In this document: piece by piece, positions 1 through 9,388 of the stretch
Layout: every line of letters begins with the position of its first letter
Numbering within the stretch: the first letter of the stretch is position 1
Origin: Corynebacterium camporealensis
GTDB taxonomy: Bacteria > Actinomycetota > Actinomycetes > Mycobacteriales > Mycobacteriaceae
Reading direction: 5' to 3'
DNA length: 64,000 nucleotides
NCBI RefSeq assembly: GCF_000980815.1
Contig: NZ_CP011311.1
Location: 2,070,773-2,134,772, forward strand
Position numbers and translations under genes: made by a program
The notes under the pieces: generated by a model
Seen by the model: only the letters and a program-made list of their open reading frames with translations
The model's database searches: none
Told to the model about the DNA's origin: nothing

Positions 1-463
1 TCTGGAGATCTTTCATCTTTGCCGAATAGTTCGCAATGAAAGAACAGTCGTGTTCGTAGGATGACTGCCCGTTTCTACCGCCGTAGTAGGTCTCTAAAAA
101 TTCGATTGCCGTGTCCTCATCGAGGTTCTCAGCCGCCAGTAAAGGCATGTGAACTCTGGCGTCAGCGTAGCCCCATCCCTGCAAACGTCGTGTGCGCGAT
201 ACTTGAAACCACGGCTCAACATTTCGGGCCGTCGTACCTGCCAGGTGCAGTGGAAATGTCATTTTCACCCGCAGATAGAACTCCATCGCTGATTTCCCAG
301 TCAGGCACAATTGCGGATCCCGGTTGCAGAGAATTCTCGACAACTCCAACGGGTGCGGTTCCCGATAGAGATAAAGTCCATGGCAAATACGGATAATTTC
401 GCCGCGCGCGGCCATTCGTTGCTTTTGTTTCGCAGTCTTCCCTGACACGATTAATTTTGACAT
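1..463 (-). CDS. AbiEi-antitoxin/DUF559-like protein, C-terminus beyond the left edge
   Basis: An open frame of 154 codons starts at ATG 463 behind a purine-rich GGGGGGGAAGAG stretch and runs off the window without a stop, so it is the N-terminal part of a longer protein. Residues about 14-35 (KQKQRMAARGEIIRICHGLY) look like the winged-helix start of AbiEi-type antitoxin domains (a basic helix followed by an R-x-x-x-G-x-Y turn). A segment with LTGKSAMEFYL follows, where these proteins usually have a conserved SAA motif. In Actinobacteria such domains often precede a DUF559 (Vsr-like) nuclease domain, which would lie outside the window. Family assignment is from pattern only. The gene is downstream of and co-oriented with the LacI gene, 123 bp apart. 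Confidence 0.55.
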   Translation of the reverse strand, partial: MSKLIVSGKTAKQKQRMAARGEIIRICHGLYLYREPHPLELSRILCNRDPQLCLTGKSAMEFYLRVKMTFPLHLAGTTARNVEPWFQVSRTRRLQGWGYADARVHMPLLAAENLDEDTAIEFLETYYGGRNGQSSYEHDCSFIANYSAKMKDLQ

Positions 464-586
464 CTCTTCCCCCCCTAAGAGTGCTCGTGCACGCACACCC
501 TAACCCGATGGTGTCGTTTTCGCACCACTTTCAGCGCCCGAACTCAAAACAAGCGCAACTTTGCGGAGCAAAAGGACCGACAACAA

Positions 587-1678
587 TTAACGCGGCGGGG
601 CAACGGTAGCGCCGGGGTGGAAAGAGGTCGGGAGAAGTCGACGCGTGGGGACGTGAGTGGACTTCTCCTCAGCGGCGATGAGCTGGGAGAGCATGTGACC
701 AGCGGCAGCGCCCTTGGCTTTGTTCGGCTGAATGACGGTGGTCAGGTCGCGCAGGAGCGCTTCCGAGATGCCGTCGAAGCCGGTGACGGAGAGTTCGGAG
801 GGGACGTCGATGCCCTGTTTGGAGGCGTATTCGAGGACGCCGAGTGCCATCGAATCGGTGGTGCACAGCACGGCGGTGAGTTCGGGGTGGCTTTCGAGCA
901 ATTCCGCGGCGGCGTCGACCGCTGTTGCCGGGATATTAGTGTGGCGGGTCACCACAGGGATGGACTCCGCGTCCAGGCCAGCAGCGCTGAAGACATCCAG
1001 GGCACCGAGTACGCGGGAGCGCTGGACGTGCAGGTCGGCGGCGTCGATATCGGCAAGCGAAACCGCACCGTCGAGGGGTTGGCGGTGCAGGCGGATGGAC
1101 AGGATGCCGATGTGGGTGTGGCCGACATCGATAAGCGCACGTGCGGCGGGTTCAATGGCGGCGCGGTCGTCGATGCCCACGAAAGGAAGGCCGGTGTCGG
1201 TGGGCTGATCGCAGATGACCACGGGCAAGCCGCGGCGTTGGGCTGCTTCCAGGTAGGCATCGCCGGCGGCGACTGAGTAGATGACGAAGCCATCGACAGA
1301 AGCACGCCCCACCAGGTCGACAGCCGGGTCGTCGTTGGGGTCCGGGCCCGCGGGAAGCAGCGTCAGCGTCGTGTGGGAACCGGCGGAAGCTTCAGCCATA
1401 CCGGCGAGGAAGTCCACAGATGCCATGTCCTCAAAAGCGTAGGACAGGTGCTCAGTCAGCAGGACGCCGACGGAGCCGACGTGGCGGGTGCGCAGCGAGC
1501 GAGCCGTGGGGTCCGGGCCGGGATAACCGTGGGCCGCAGCGGCCGCGAGAATGCGTTGCCGTGTCGCCGGAGCGAGCTGGTCAGGGCGGTTATACGCATT
1601 GGACACAGTGGTTCGAGAAACGCCGAGTTCGGCCGCTAGGGAAGCTAGCGTTTTCCGATGCTCACTGCGTTTAACCAT
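587..1678 (-). CDS. LacI-family transcriptional regulator
   Basis: A 363-residue repressor-type protein. An N-terminal helix-turn-helix (TLASLAAELGVSRTTVSNAY, with the LacI hinge motif around NRPDQLAP) is followed by a periplasmic-binding-protein-like sensor domain with the usual D-x-P-F-V-G-I-D-D and VTGFDG elements. I place the start at ATG 1678 (MVKRSEHRKT), which begins just before the helix-turn-helix; a GTG at 1702 would add eight residues. It is divergent from the metal importer, and the 17-bp palindrome at 1728-1744 lies in the shared upstream region. LacI proteins normally sense sugars, so control of the importer by this protein is not implied; the target is unknown. Confidence 0.85.
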   Translation of the reverse strand: MVKRSEHRKTLASLAAELGVSRTTVSNAYNRPDQLAPATRQRILAAAAAHGYPGPDPTARSLRTRHVGSVGVLLTEHLSYAFEDMASVDFLAGMAEASAGSHTTLTLLPAGPDPNDDPAVDLVGRASVDGFVIYSVAAGDAYLEAAQRRGLPVVICDQPTDTGLPFVGIDDRAAIEPAARALIDVGHTHIGILSIRLHRQPLDGAVSLADIDAADLHVQRSRVLGALDVFSAAGLDAESIPVVTRHTNIPATAVDAAAELLESHPELTAVLCTTDSMALGVLEYASKQGIDVPSELSVTGFDGISEALLRDLTTVIQPNKAKGAAAGHMLSQLIAAEEKSTHVPTRRLLPTSFHPGATVAPPR

Positions 1679-1727
1679 GCCCAGTAGCCTACCTGCTCCC
1701 ACGGATGGATTTTCAATTCATTTCCAA

Positions 1728-1744
1728 TTGACAACTATTGTCAA
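1728..1744. promoter_or_regulatory. 17-bp palindrome, candidate metalloregulator operator
   Basis: TTGACAACTATTGTCAA is a perfect 7-3-7 inverted repeat, 11 bp upstream of the first ATG of the metal-binding lipoprotein gene. A related half-site pair (TTGTC...GACAA) follows directly. Its length and AT-rich symmetric form resemble Zur/Fur-type or MntR-type boxes more than the even, CG-centred LacI operators. Which regulator binds it is inference. Confidence 0.5.
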
Positions 1745-1754
1745 CAACTAGACA

Positions 1755-2714
1755 ATGGTTCCTATGACTTTTGACTCCCGCCGAATCTTCCGCCCTGCCG
1801 CGGCGCTCACTGTGGGCGCTTCCCTGCTGTTCACAACTGCGTGTACTGCCTCGGGAGAGGACTCGGACGAGGACACATTCACCATCGTGGCGTCGACCTC
1901 CATTTGGGCAGACGTCGCCGAGGCCGTCGCAGGTGAGGCCGAGAACGTCGAAATCGAGCCCATCGTGACCGGCAATGGCGTGGACCCGCACCACTTTGAG
2001 CCGACCGCAGCAGATATCGCGCGCGCCAATGAAGCTGACCTCCTGCTGGTCAATGGCGGCGGCTACGATGCATGGATTTACCAGGCAGTCTCCGACCAGG
2101 ACAATATTGTCTCCGCCCTGCCGTTGGTGGACCATGGCGCTTTGGATGAGGAAGCGGACGTCGTCAGCAATGCCGAAGCCAGCCAGCCGGAGAACCAGGA
2201 CCGCGTGACCAACATCGAGGGCAACGAGCACATTTGGTACGACGTGGCCGCGCTGGAGCAGGTGGGCAAGGACGTCGCCGAGGCCATCAACGCCGCTGAC
2301 CCGGAGGCCAACACCTCTGAGCAGCCACTACTGGATAAGGTCGAAGGCTTCCAAGAGCGCCTGGGCGACCTGCCGGAGCTGAATTACGCGCAAACGGAGC
2401 CGATTGCGGATTACCTCTTCAAGTACGCCCCGGCCACCGACGTCACGCCGGAGGGCTACCGCAAGACCACGGTCTCTGAAGGCGAGCCTTCGGCTGCTGA
2501 CCTGGCACGCTTCCTGCAAACGCTGGACGATGACGCCGTCGACCTGCTCATCTACAACCCCCAGACCGAAACCGACCTGACCGCACGCATCCGCGATGCC
2601 GCAGAGGAAGACGGCGTACAGATCGTCGAGATTGGTGAGACCCCACCGGAGGACAGCAATTTCTTCGATTACTACGAACAGGTCCTCAGCGAACTTGAGG
2701 CGGTCGAGGCCTAG
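1755..2714 (+). CDS. Zn/Mn-type ABC importer, substrate-binding lipoprotein
   Basis: A 319-residue member of the ZnuA/PsaA cluster A-I binding proteins. The signal peptide ends in a lipobox (LLFTTAC, Cys about 30), so the mature protein is lipid-anchored outside the membrane. Likely metal ligands are the His in VDPHHFEPT (the family D-P-H-x-x-E motif), the His in NEHIWYD, and a carboxylate near the C-terminus. The His-rich loop typical of high-affinity ZnuA is absent, so Zn and Mn are both possible. Start is ATG 1755 or ATG 1764; neither has a clear ribosome-binding site, and the transcript may be nearly leaderless. The stop overlaps the ATPase start by one base. Confidence 0.85.
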   Translation: MVPMTFDSRRIFRPAAALTVGASLLFTTACTASGEDSDEDTFTIVASTSIWADVAEAVAGEAENVEIEPIVTGNGVDPHHFEPTAADIARANEADLLLVNGGGYDAWIYQAVSDQDNIVSALPLVDHGALDEEADVVSNAEASQPENQDRVTNIEGNEHIWYDVAALEQVGKDVAEAINAADPEANTSEQPLLDKVEGFQERLGDLPELNYAQTEPIADYLFKYAPATDVTPEGYRKTTVSEGEPSAADLARFLQTLDDDAVDLLIYNPQTETDLTARIRDAAEEDGVQIVEIGETPPEDSNFFDYYEQVLSELEAVEA

Positions 2715-3415
2715 TGCTCCTTCAGTTCCATGACGCGGCCGTCGCGCCGCTGTGGTCCGGGCTTAACCTGCAGGTTGATGCCGGTGAGTTCATCGCGATT
2801 CTGGGCCCGAACGGCGTGGGCAAGTCCACCCTGCTGGGCACCATCTTGGGCACGCGGCAGCTTAGCGATGGCACCGTCGACGCCCCCGCCCGCGTTGGCT
2901 TTATCCCGCAACAGCGCATGTTCCCTGCCGAACTACCGCTGCGCGCACGGGATTTGGTCTCACTGTCGCTGGCGCATGGCGTGCTGCGCAACCGCCGTGC
3001 GGACAAAAAGCGCGTCGATGCTCTTCTTTCTGAAGTGGGCGCTACCGGTATTGCGGACCGCCGCGTCGGTCGACTGTCTGGCGGCCAGCAGCAGCTCATC
3101 CGCCAGGCACAGGCGCTGGCCAACGATCCGCAGCTCTTGCTTGCCGATGAGCCCCTGCTCTCGCTGGACCCTGCGCGGCAGCAGGCGACCGTCGCAAAGC
3201 TGGATGCTCGCCGCAAGGAGCACGGGACTTCAGTGCTGTTCGTGACCCACGGAATTAATCCGGTGCTTGGTGTGGTGGACAAGGTCCTCTACCTGGCGCC
3301 GCATGGGCACACCTATGGTCCAGTCGAAGAGGTCATGCGCTCGGATGTGCTTTCTGAACTCTACGGCGCCAAGGTCAATGTCATCAACGTCGACGGAAGG
3401 ATGCTCGTTGTCTAA
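2714..3415 (+). CDS. Zn/Mn-type ABC importer, ATPase
   Basis: A 233-residue ABC ATPase with Walker A GPNGVGKST, Q-loop FIPQQR, signature LSGGQQQ, Walker B LLLADEP and an H-loop His in VTHGIN. It energises uptake by the binding protein encoded just upstream; its GTG start at 2714 is formed from the last base of the upstream stop codon (taGTG), so translation is coupled. The length is normal for the ZnuC/MntB family. It overlaps the permease start by eight bases, so the three genes form one operon. Confidence 0.88.
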   Translation: MLLQFHDAAVAPLWSGLNLQVDAGEFIAILGPNGVGKSTLLGTILGTRQLSDGTVDAPARVGFIPQQRMFPAELPLRARDLVSLSLAHGVLRNRRADKKRVDALLSEVGATGIADRRVGRLSGGQQQLIRQAQALANDPQLLLADEPLLSLDPARQQATVAKLDARRKEHGTSVLFVTHGINPVLGVVDKVLYLAPHGHTYGPVEEVMRSDVLSELYGAKVNVINVDGRMLVV

Positions 3416-4319
3416 ATATTGGGAAGATACCCAGTACCTGCTCAGCGTCGACTTTGTGCAGCAGTCCCTTATTGCCTGCGCACTGTTGGGCATCCTGTCG
3501 GGTGTAATGACCTCGCTCATCGTGCTGCGCCAGATGTCTTTTTCCGTGCACGCGACATCTGAGCTCGCCCTGATGGGTGCTGCCGCCGCTCTGCTCTTCG
3601 GCGCGAACCTGGGCTTTGGTGCTATCGCCGGTGCGATTGTCGCCGCTATTATCTTGGCGATGCTCGGCTTCCGCGGCCAACAAGACTCCGCCATCGGTGT
3701 GGTGATGAGCTTCGGCCTGGGCCTATCGGTGCTGTTTATTCACCTCTACCCGGGCAATTCGAATACGGCGATGACGCTGCTGACCGGTCAGATTGTCGGT
3801 GTGTCCTCGGCTAGTGTCTGGATGCTGCTAGCCACAGCCGTCATTGTCATCGGCGCCATCGTTATTTTCTGGCGCCCGCTACTCTTTGCCTCCGCCGACC
3901 CCATCATGGCGCAGACCGCCGGCGTTCCTACTCGTGCGCTGGCCGTGGGCTTTGCCATCTTGGTCGGCCTTACCGCCGCCCAGTCCGTGCAGATTGTCGG
4001 CTCACTGCTGGTCATGGCCCTGCTTATTACCCCGGGCGCTGCCGCAGTGCAGATCACCTCGTCCCCATTGAAGGCCGTGCTGTGGGCAACCTTCTTCGCC
4101 GAAATCTCCGCCGTCGGCGGTCTCATTCTCTCCCTCGCCCCGGGCCTGCCTGTGTCGGTATTCGTGACGACGATTTCCTTCATCATCTACCTCGTCTGCC
4201 GCTTCATCGGCTGGCAACGCAGCCGCACCGCACTGCGTGACGACGTCGCCTCCCAACGCGCCCATCGCACCCACATCGAGGGCCGCTCCGCCGCTGAGGC
4301 CCATCACCCGCACGAGTAG
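3408..4319 (+). CDS. Zn/Mn-type ABC importer, membrane permease
   Basis: A 303-residue integral membrane protein of the ABC-3 (ZnuB/MntC) family with about eight hydrophobic helices, for example LIACALLGILSGVMTSLIVL near the N-terminus and VGSLLVMALLITPGAAAV, the conserved family segment near residues 195-215. I choose TTG 3408 because GGAAGG lies eight bases upstream and the protein then starts SKYWEDTQYL; the frame stays open further upstream but only inside the ATPase gene. The C-terminal tail is cytoplasmic and rich in His and Arg (AHRTHIEGRSAAEAHHPHE), which might touch metal, though this is speculative. Confidence 0.85.
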   Translation: MSKYWEDTQYLLSVDFVQQSLIACALLGILSGVMTSLIVLRQMSFSVHATSELALMGAAAALLFGANLGFGAIAGAIVAAIILAMLGFRGQQDSAIGVVMSFGLGLSVLFIHLYPGNSNTAMTLLTGQIVGVSSASVWMLLATAVIVIGAIVIFWRPLLFASADPIMAQTAGVPTRALAVGFAILVGLTAAQSVQIVGSLLVMALLITPGAAAVQITSSPLKAVLWATFFAEISAVGGLILSLAPGLPVSVFVTTISFIIYLVCRFIGWQRSRTALRDDVASQRAHRTHIEGRSAAEAHHPHE

Positions 4320-4371
4320 GTTCTGCGAAAGCTACCTACTGCCGCTGCTCACTCGGTCGCTGGCGATTTAA

Positions 4372-4476
4372 CTACTGCACATTACCCCTCTTACTAGCGC
4401 GCAAGTAGAGAAACGTCACGGTCAACGAGTAAATGAACAGAAACAAAATAAGTACGGTCACGAGGGTCTCACCCAT
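4372..4476 (-). CDS. 34-residue single-pass membrane peptide
   Basis: ATG 4476 opens a 34-codon frame with a GAAGGA ribosome-binding site nine bases upstream. The product has a short acidic start (MGETL), one hydrophobic helix (LILFLFIYSLTVTFLYL) and a basic tail (RASKRGNVQ), the usual look of a small inner-membrane protein. It lies downstream of, and on the same strand as, the bacteriocin-type ABC gene, separated by a 220-bp AT-rich gap that could hold its own promoter. I do not recognise a family. It may be an accessory subunit of a transporter, or an unrelated small membrane protein. Confidence 0.45.
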   Translation of the reverse strand: MGETLVTVLILFLFIYSLTVTFLYLRASKRGNVQ

Positions 4477-4696
4477 GGTGCAACATCCTTCAGGTCGGTA
4501 GCTACTGCAGGTTTCACTTTTAAGAAAAGTCTAACATATAAATACACCGGTTAGATACCTTGTAGCTTATGACACCGTTGTCTATTCAGCTTTAGAAGGT
4601 CGGACTGCTATGCAGCTTATCTGCAAGATTGTCCACAACTCACTCGCCATGACAGTCCGCAAGCCCCACACCACGCATAAATACGTAATTTTTCAA

Positions 4697-5338
4697 TTAT
4701 TGCGTTAGCGCACCGCAATCTAAATTGTCCAGGTTTAAGACTGCATCCGCGGCCGCTGCAACTTCAGCGGAGTGCGTGGAAACGATGACGGTTGATCCTT
4801 TATCGGCGAACTGTCGCAGCATGCTCACCACCATCTCCCCGTTCTGTTTATCTAAGGCACCGGTTGGTTCATCAGCCAGCACAACTGACCGCGGCGAGAT
4901 GATTAGTCGTGCCAAGGCGACGCGTTGTTGCTCACCACCGGAGAGTTCACCAGTGATCTTTTGGGCATAGCCGCTGAGACCAACCGTGCCCAACGCGTCT
5001 TCACACTGCCCCTCACTTGCTTTTGGTTGAGCTAAGCGCAGGTTGTACTCCACGCTTTTACTGGAGACCAGTGCATAATCCTGGAAGAGGTAACCAATCG
5101 TGGTGCGCCGCAGTTTCCTTCTCTCCCTTGCAGAAGCATTCGACATCGGGGTTCCGCCTACAAGGACGTCGCCAGAATCCACGCGGTCTAAACCACCAAT
5201 ACAGTTCAGCAAAGTGGATTTTCCAGAACCTGAGCGCCCAGTAATGGCATAAACCTGGCCAGCGCTAAAGGTGTAGTTCACGTTTGTCCACAGTGTCTTT
5301 TCGCCGAAGCTCTTCGACACATCGGCCAGTTCAATCAT
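4697..5338 (-). CDS. Bacteriocin-type (lactococcin 972 group) ABC transporter ATPase
   Basis: A 213-residue ATPase of the MacB/LolD-like class: Walker A GRSGSGKSTLL, Q-loop YLFQDYALV, signature LSGGEQQRVALARL, Walker B VVLADEPTGALD, H-loop STHSAEV. The short length with no membrane domain, the N-terminal start IELADVSKSFGEKTLW and the partner directly upstream match the ATPase of lactococcin-972-group export/immunity systems. Its ATG lies one base after the stop of the membrane gene. GC content is visibly lower than in the flanking housekeeping genes, suggesting acquisition by transfer. Confidence 0.75.
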   Translation of the reverse strand: MIELADVSKSFGEKTLWTNVNYTFSAGQVYAITGRSGSGKSTLLNCIGGLDRVDSGDVLVGGTPMSNASARERRKLRRTTIGYLFQDYALVSSKSVEYNLRLAQPKASEGQCEDALGTVGLSGYAQKITGELSGGEQQRVALARLIISPRSVVLADEPTGALDKQNGEMVVSMLRQFADKGSTVIVSTHSAEVAAAADAVLNLDNLDCGALTQ

Positions 5339-5339
5339 G

Positions 5340-7347
5340 TTATTTGTCCTTCCGGCTCAGCTGGTTTTGTGATTCCCGCGATTCCATGACCGGAACTAGT
5401 ACCAGGGTTAGGATTGCCCACGCGGCAATTGCCGTCGCTGCAGCTCCCGCAATTGGCCACGTAAAGGAGTTTTCAAAACCAATAGTCCATGTACTTGGCA
5501 TGTGCGAAGCAACCAACTGCTCGTGTAACCGCGCATGATTAATTAGCCAGCCCAAGGACAACAATGCGATGAATGCTTCTGCCAGAAGCAGCAAGCCGCG
5601 TTGCTTCCAGGGATTCCGTCCTATCAAATAGGCCACCCACAACTGTTCACGGCGTGAAGATTGGAAGGCTAACGCCATCGCCACTACCAAGCCGGTGGTG
5701 AGCAAAACTCCTAGAACTAAGTTGAGTACATAGTCACGCGCATCCGCAGCAACCTGCCGTTCACGAGCCAACCACGAGTCAATGCGTGGACGAGCGGCGA
5801 CAAGAGTTTCGCGTTCTTCCTGAGTCTGCTGCATTTCAATAAATGCACTACGGTCTTTAAACATCAGCGAGCTTTGCGATATCCAGGCCGACAAATTCTT
5901 ATCACTAATTAGAGCTAGACCAGTGGGAAGTACAACCAGAATTGGATCACTGACCACCGTGTTGAATTCGACGTCATAGGTAAAGACATCGCGCGGAGTT
6001 GCATCTACCGAGTACGAGACTCCAGGCATGTCGTCCTCGGCTACCGCTGCTTCAAAGCTGAGGCTTTCATCGATCAGGTCCTTTTCTGGTTTCCCCAATG
6101 GAAAAGGACTAAAGACTTCAACCTGCGCATCATCGCCTACGTGAACGCCTGCCTGTCGAGCTACCTCCTGGCTCACTAACAGCACCGGTGCACCTAAATC
6201 ACTCGGCCAGGTCAACCAATCATTCTTCACCAATAGAAGTTTTCCCTGGGCATCAAGCGTGCACAGCTTCTGATCGGTAGCTACTGAAAGTCCGTCGGTT
6301 CCCACCGCAACTCCGGCCTCGTAGGTGTCGCTATGCCGCTCCCACGTTTCATTGAATTCAGCGCGTGCAGCCTTTTCCGCACCGAAGCCTGCCGCACTAA
6401 CAAGCAGTGCTAGCACCAGGCTGATCGTTGCGCAGCGCAACAGAAAAACACCCACAAAGGTCCCGCGTGGAGCAAACTTTCCTTTCACCTGCCCCCACAA
6501 TGTCGCCCCGCATCAGAAATGCGTAGCCAATGACGTATCCACAAGCCAAGACAGCTAACCCAAGCACACTGAGCACAACAGTGATGAACAAGTAATAAGG
6601 CAGGAATGCCCAACCATTGTAGAAGTACAAACCGACAAGCACAGCCGCCAGAACTAATGCCCCAGGCAAGGCATACGTGCGCGCCAATTCCCGGAGATCC
6701 AGTCGGGCTGAATCTCCCAATGTCAGCCCCTGCAGCCTATGTACACCGAACATCTGTGATTGATTCAGCACATAAGCAATGCCCAAAATCAGACAAGTGA
6801 CTAAGAGTAAAACCAGGGTCTTCACCACTGGCATCCCGGCGAAGAACTCTAATGGCGAAGCTACGAGTACTTGGCCGTCGAGCCCACGGCTTTGTGCCCA
6901 TTCCAAAAAGCGTTCACCACTATCTCTCCTGCCACTCAAGTAGTAGTAACCTCGCGGATCCAAGCTATCGAGGTCCGACAAGGGCGAGATTTCTACGGCT
7001 CGACCACGGCTGAAAGAAGGAAGCTGTTCTGTGTGCTCTGGAGCTTTTTCTCCCGCAGCGTAAAGCACCACCGCATCACGGGCGGTAAATGAACCGGCTT
7101 GAAACTTGGAGATAGTAATCCCGCTGTTGTCAGTGAATTCTTCGAGCTCTCGATAAAATTCCTCGGGTTCAATGTACTGGTCAGCCGAGTCAAGAATGAC
7201 TGCGCTATCGCCAATGAAAAGGTCACCCTCTTCCAGAGCTTTGAGGGTCACGAAACTGATGAATGGGCAGAGCACAAGAATGAGACAGGCACCCAATCCG
7301 AGCAGGCTCAAGGGTGTTCTCTGCTTCCGAAGTTTTAGCATCGCCAC
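5340..7347 (-). CDS. Bacteriocin-associated integral membrane protein, apparent frameshift
   Basis: Two overlapping frames (7347 to about 6490, and about 6500 to 5340) read as one 668-residue protein if one G is removed from the GGGGG run near 6496-6500. The seam then reads FLMRGDIVGQVKGKF. Layout: an N-terminal helix, an extracytoplasmic domain, four helices around residues 170-290, another helix after the seam, a second extracytoplasmic domain of about 200 residues, and three final helices. This duplicated plan and size fit the bacteriocin-associated (putative immunity) membrane family that pairs with lactococcin-972-type ATPases. GTG 7347 has AGGGAG nine bases upstream; ATG 7341 is an alternative. 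No lactococcin-like precursor is encoded next to it. Confidence 0.65.
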
Positions 7348-7379
7348 GAAGTACAGCTCCCTGCCTGCACCACGAACAT
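7335..7379 (-). CDS. 14-codon leader ORF overlapping the membrane gene start
   Basis: ATG 7379 has a perfect AAGGAG six bases upstream, better placed than that of the membrane gene itself, and the frame (MFVVQAGSCTSWRC) stops inside the start region of that gene (cgATGCTAAaa). It could couple translation. Alternatively the true N-terminus of the membrane protein lies here and a further one-base indel separates the frames, since the downstream frame is open back to codon QGVRNVRGAGREL. Confidence 0.35.
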   Translation of the reverse strand: MFVVQAGSCTSWRC

Positions 7380-7576
7380 TACGGACTCCTTGTTAGACAC
7401 ATTCCGGACTTCTTCCAATCCTTGCTGTGTATAAAGATAAATGAGCCGCCATGGTCGCGCCATAATTGTTCAATACTTATTTTTTAAAGTAATTGAACAA
7501 CCCTATAAGAATGTGCTTTCTGAGGGCTGATGAAGGCTGTGGCCCCACGTGGGGGTCTGGCGCTTAGACTGTTGCC

Positions 7577-8407
7577 ATGACTTACACGCTGCATCGTCGG
7601 AGCCTCGAATTGCAGGGGCAGACTCGTAAGTATTTGGTTGTGGAGCCGGAGTCATTGCCGTCGCGGCCGGATGTGCTCTTTTTCTTCCATGGGTCGTTGC
7701 AGTCGGGGAATGTGCTGCGGCGTTTTACTAATAACACTTTTGATGCTTTGGCGGAGCGTACCGGCACGATTGTCGTCTACCCGAATGGTGTGGACCACCA
7801 CTTCAATGATTGCCGGGGCACGTTGCTGACGAAGACGCGTGAGTTGGGCATTGATGATGTGGCTTTTACCCGCGAGATGTTAACGCGCTTGAAGGATGAG
7901 TACGGCGTGGGGCGTACTTTCGCGTGCGGTTATTCCAACGGTGGGCAGATGGTGCTGCGCTTGCTTATCGATGCCCCAGGGCTCCTCAACGGCGCCTGCA
8001 TTTTTGCCTCAACCTTTGGTGCGGGCTCGAATCATGCGCCAAGCAATCCGGATTCGGCGTATGAGCCCACGCCGGTGCTGCTCATGCATGGCACGGCGGA
8101 TCCGTTGGCACCCTATGAGGGCGGTGTCGCAGGAGTTGATGCCAGCCAGACCCGCGGTGAGGTGCTTTCCGCGCCGGAGACTGCGGCGCGGTTGGCTAAG
8201 TGGAATGGTGCTGAAGGGCCTGTTGAGGAGCGGGTGTATGCGGACATCGTTAAGCAGTGCTGGACTGGGGATTTCTCGGTGGAATTGTGGACCATGGAGG
8301 GCATTGGCCACGTGATTCCGTCGGGGAATGAGCTGGATGCCCGTTTAGGCAAGAACACCACGTCCTTCCAGGCGGCGGACGTGGTGGAGCGTTTCTTTGG
8401 GCTGTAG
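7577..8407 (+). CDS. PHB-depolymerase/feruloyl-esterase-like alpha/beta hydrolase
   Basis: A 276-residue esterase. The nucleophile is in GYSNGGQM (G-x-S-x-G) at about residue 120, preceded by an FFHGS oxyanion-hole motif near the N-terminus. The acid is probably the Asp in HGTADPLAPY and the base the His in GIGHVIPSG. These elements fit the LpqC/PHB-depolymerase family. There is no signal peptide, so it appears cytoplasmic, unlike most LpqC proteins. It probably hydrolyses short-chain or aromatic esters; the substrate cannot be told. It converges on rlmB with three bases between the stops. Confidence 0.8.
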   Translation: MTYTLHRRSLELQGQTRKYLVVEPESLPSRPDVLFFFHGSLQSGNVLRRFTNNTFDALAERTGTIVVYPNGVDHHFNDCRGTLLTKTRELGIDDVAFTREMLTRLKDEYGVGRTFACGYSNGGQMVLRLLIDAPGLLNGACIFASTFGAGSNHAPSNPDSAYEPTPVLLMHGTADPLAPYEGGVAGVDASQTRGEVLSAPETAARLAKWNGAEGPVEERVYADIVKQCWTGDFSVELWTMEGIGHVIPSGNELDARLGKNTTSFQAADVVERFFGL

Positions 8408-8410
8408 CTT

Positions 8411-9370
8411 CTAGCTTTCCTGGCTGTTGGCAACTCGGCGCTGGCGGGCGAACTCAGAGAGCACCGCGCCCGCGGCGACGGAGGCATTGAGGGATTCGAC
8501 CTGGCCAGCCATCGGGATGGACATGATGACGTCGCAGTTTTCACGCACGAGGCGGGAGATGCCCTTGCCCTCAGAACCGATGACGATGACGACCGGATCC
8601 TTGCCGCCGTCGTAGGTATCCAGGGTGTGCTCACCGCCGGCATCGAGGCCAACGACCTGGTAGCCGTTCTTCTGGAATTCCTGCACGGTGCGGGTCAGGT
8701 TGGTCGCGCGGGCGACCGGCAAGCGTGCGGCGGTGCCGGCGGAGGTGCGCCAGGCAACGGCGGTAACTGAGGCGGAACGGCGCTCCGGAATGATGACGCC
8801 GTGGCCACCGAATGCGGCAACCGAACGGATGACGGCGCCGAGGTTACGCGGGTCAGTGATGTTGTCCAGGATGGCGAACATGCCCGGCTCGCCGGATTCC
8901 TTGGCGCGCGCGATGAGATCTTGGACCTCGGCGTACTTGTAGGGCGGAATCTGCAGGCCAATGCCCTGGTGCATGCCGTTGCCGGTCATCTGATCCATCT
9001 CGTGACGTGGGACCTCGAGAATGGGCAGGTTGCGGGTATTGGCCATGGTGACGGCCTCGGACAGGCGGGCATCGTGACGCGTGCCCTGCACGATGTATAG
9101 CGAGGTCGCCGGGACCTTGGCGTGCATGCACTCCACGACCGGGTTGCGGCCAACGACCATCTCCGCGGTTTCCTTCTGGTGGCGACCAGAGTTGCGGCGC
9201 TCACGCTGCAGCTTTGCCTTGTGCTTGGCGTGGTACACGCGGTCTTCGGCCTTCGGGGTCGGGCCCTTGCCGGCGAGTCCGCGACGACGCTGGCCGCCGG
9301 TTCCCTTGGTCATGCCCTTTTTGTTGCTCTTGCGCCCCTGGGCGCCGCCGCGGCCGTGGGTACGTGCCAT
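8411..9370 (-). CDS. rlmB: 23S rRNA (guanosine-2'-O-)-methyltransferase RlmB (SpoU/TrmH family)
   Basis: A 319-residue SPOUT methyltransferase. A strongly basic 60-residue N-terminal extension ([14 protein letters not shown] and following) is followed by the substrate-binding domain ([11 protein letters not shown]) and the knotted catalytic domain with motif 1 [14 protein letters not shown], motif 2 [12 protein letters not shown] and motif 3 [15 protein letters not shown]. By family it methylates the ribose of a 23S rRNA guanosine with S-adenosylmethionine. It follows cysS on the same strand by 18 bp, the same order as Rv3579c-Rv3580c. Confidence 0.9.
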   Translation of the reverse strand: MARTHGRGGAQGRKSNKKGMTKGTGGQRRRGLAGKGPTPKAEDRVYHAKHKAKLQRERRNSGRHQKETAEMVVGRNPVVECMHAKVPATSLYIVQGTRHDARLSEAVTMANTRNLPILEVPRHEMDQMTGNGMHQGIGLQIPPYKYAEVQDLIARAKESGEPGMFAILDNITDPRNLGAVIRSVAAFGGHGVIIPERRSASVTAVAWRTSAGTAARLPVARATNLTRTVQEFQKNGYQVVGLDAGGEHTLDTYDGGKDPVVIVIGSEGKGISRLVRENCDVIMSIPMAGQVESLNASVAAGAVLSEFARQRRVANSQES

Positions 9371-9388
9371 TAGTGTGGTCCTTTCGGT

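Noticed and set aside
61..396. 111-residue plus-strand frame at the left edge
   Set aside because: The minus strand has an open frame with start context through the whole interval and family-like content; the plus-strand product is Arg/Pro-rich without recognisable features.
617..1276. 219-residue plus-strand frame opposite the LacI gene
   Set aside because: It is the mirror of a clear LacI protein; long antisense frames are expected at this GC content.
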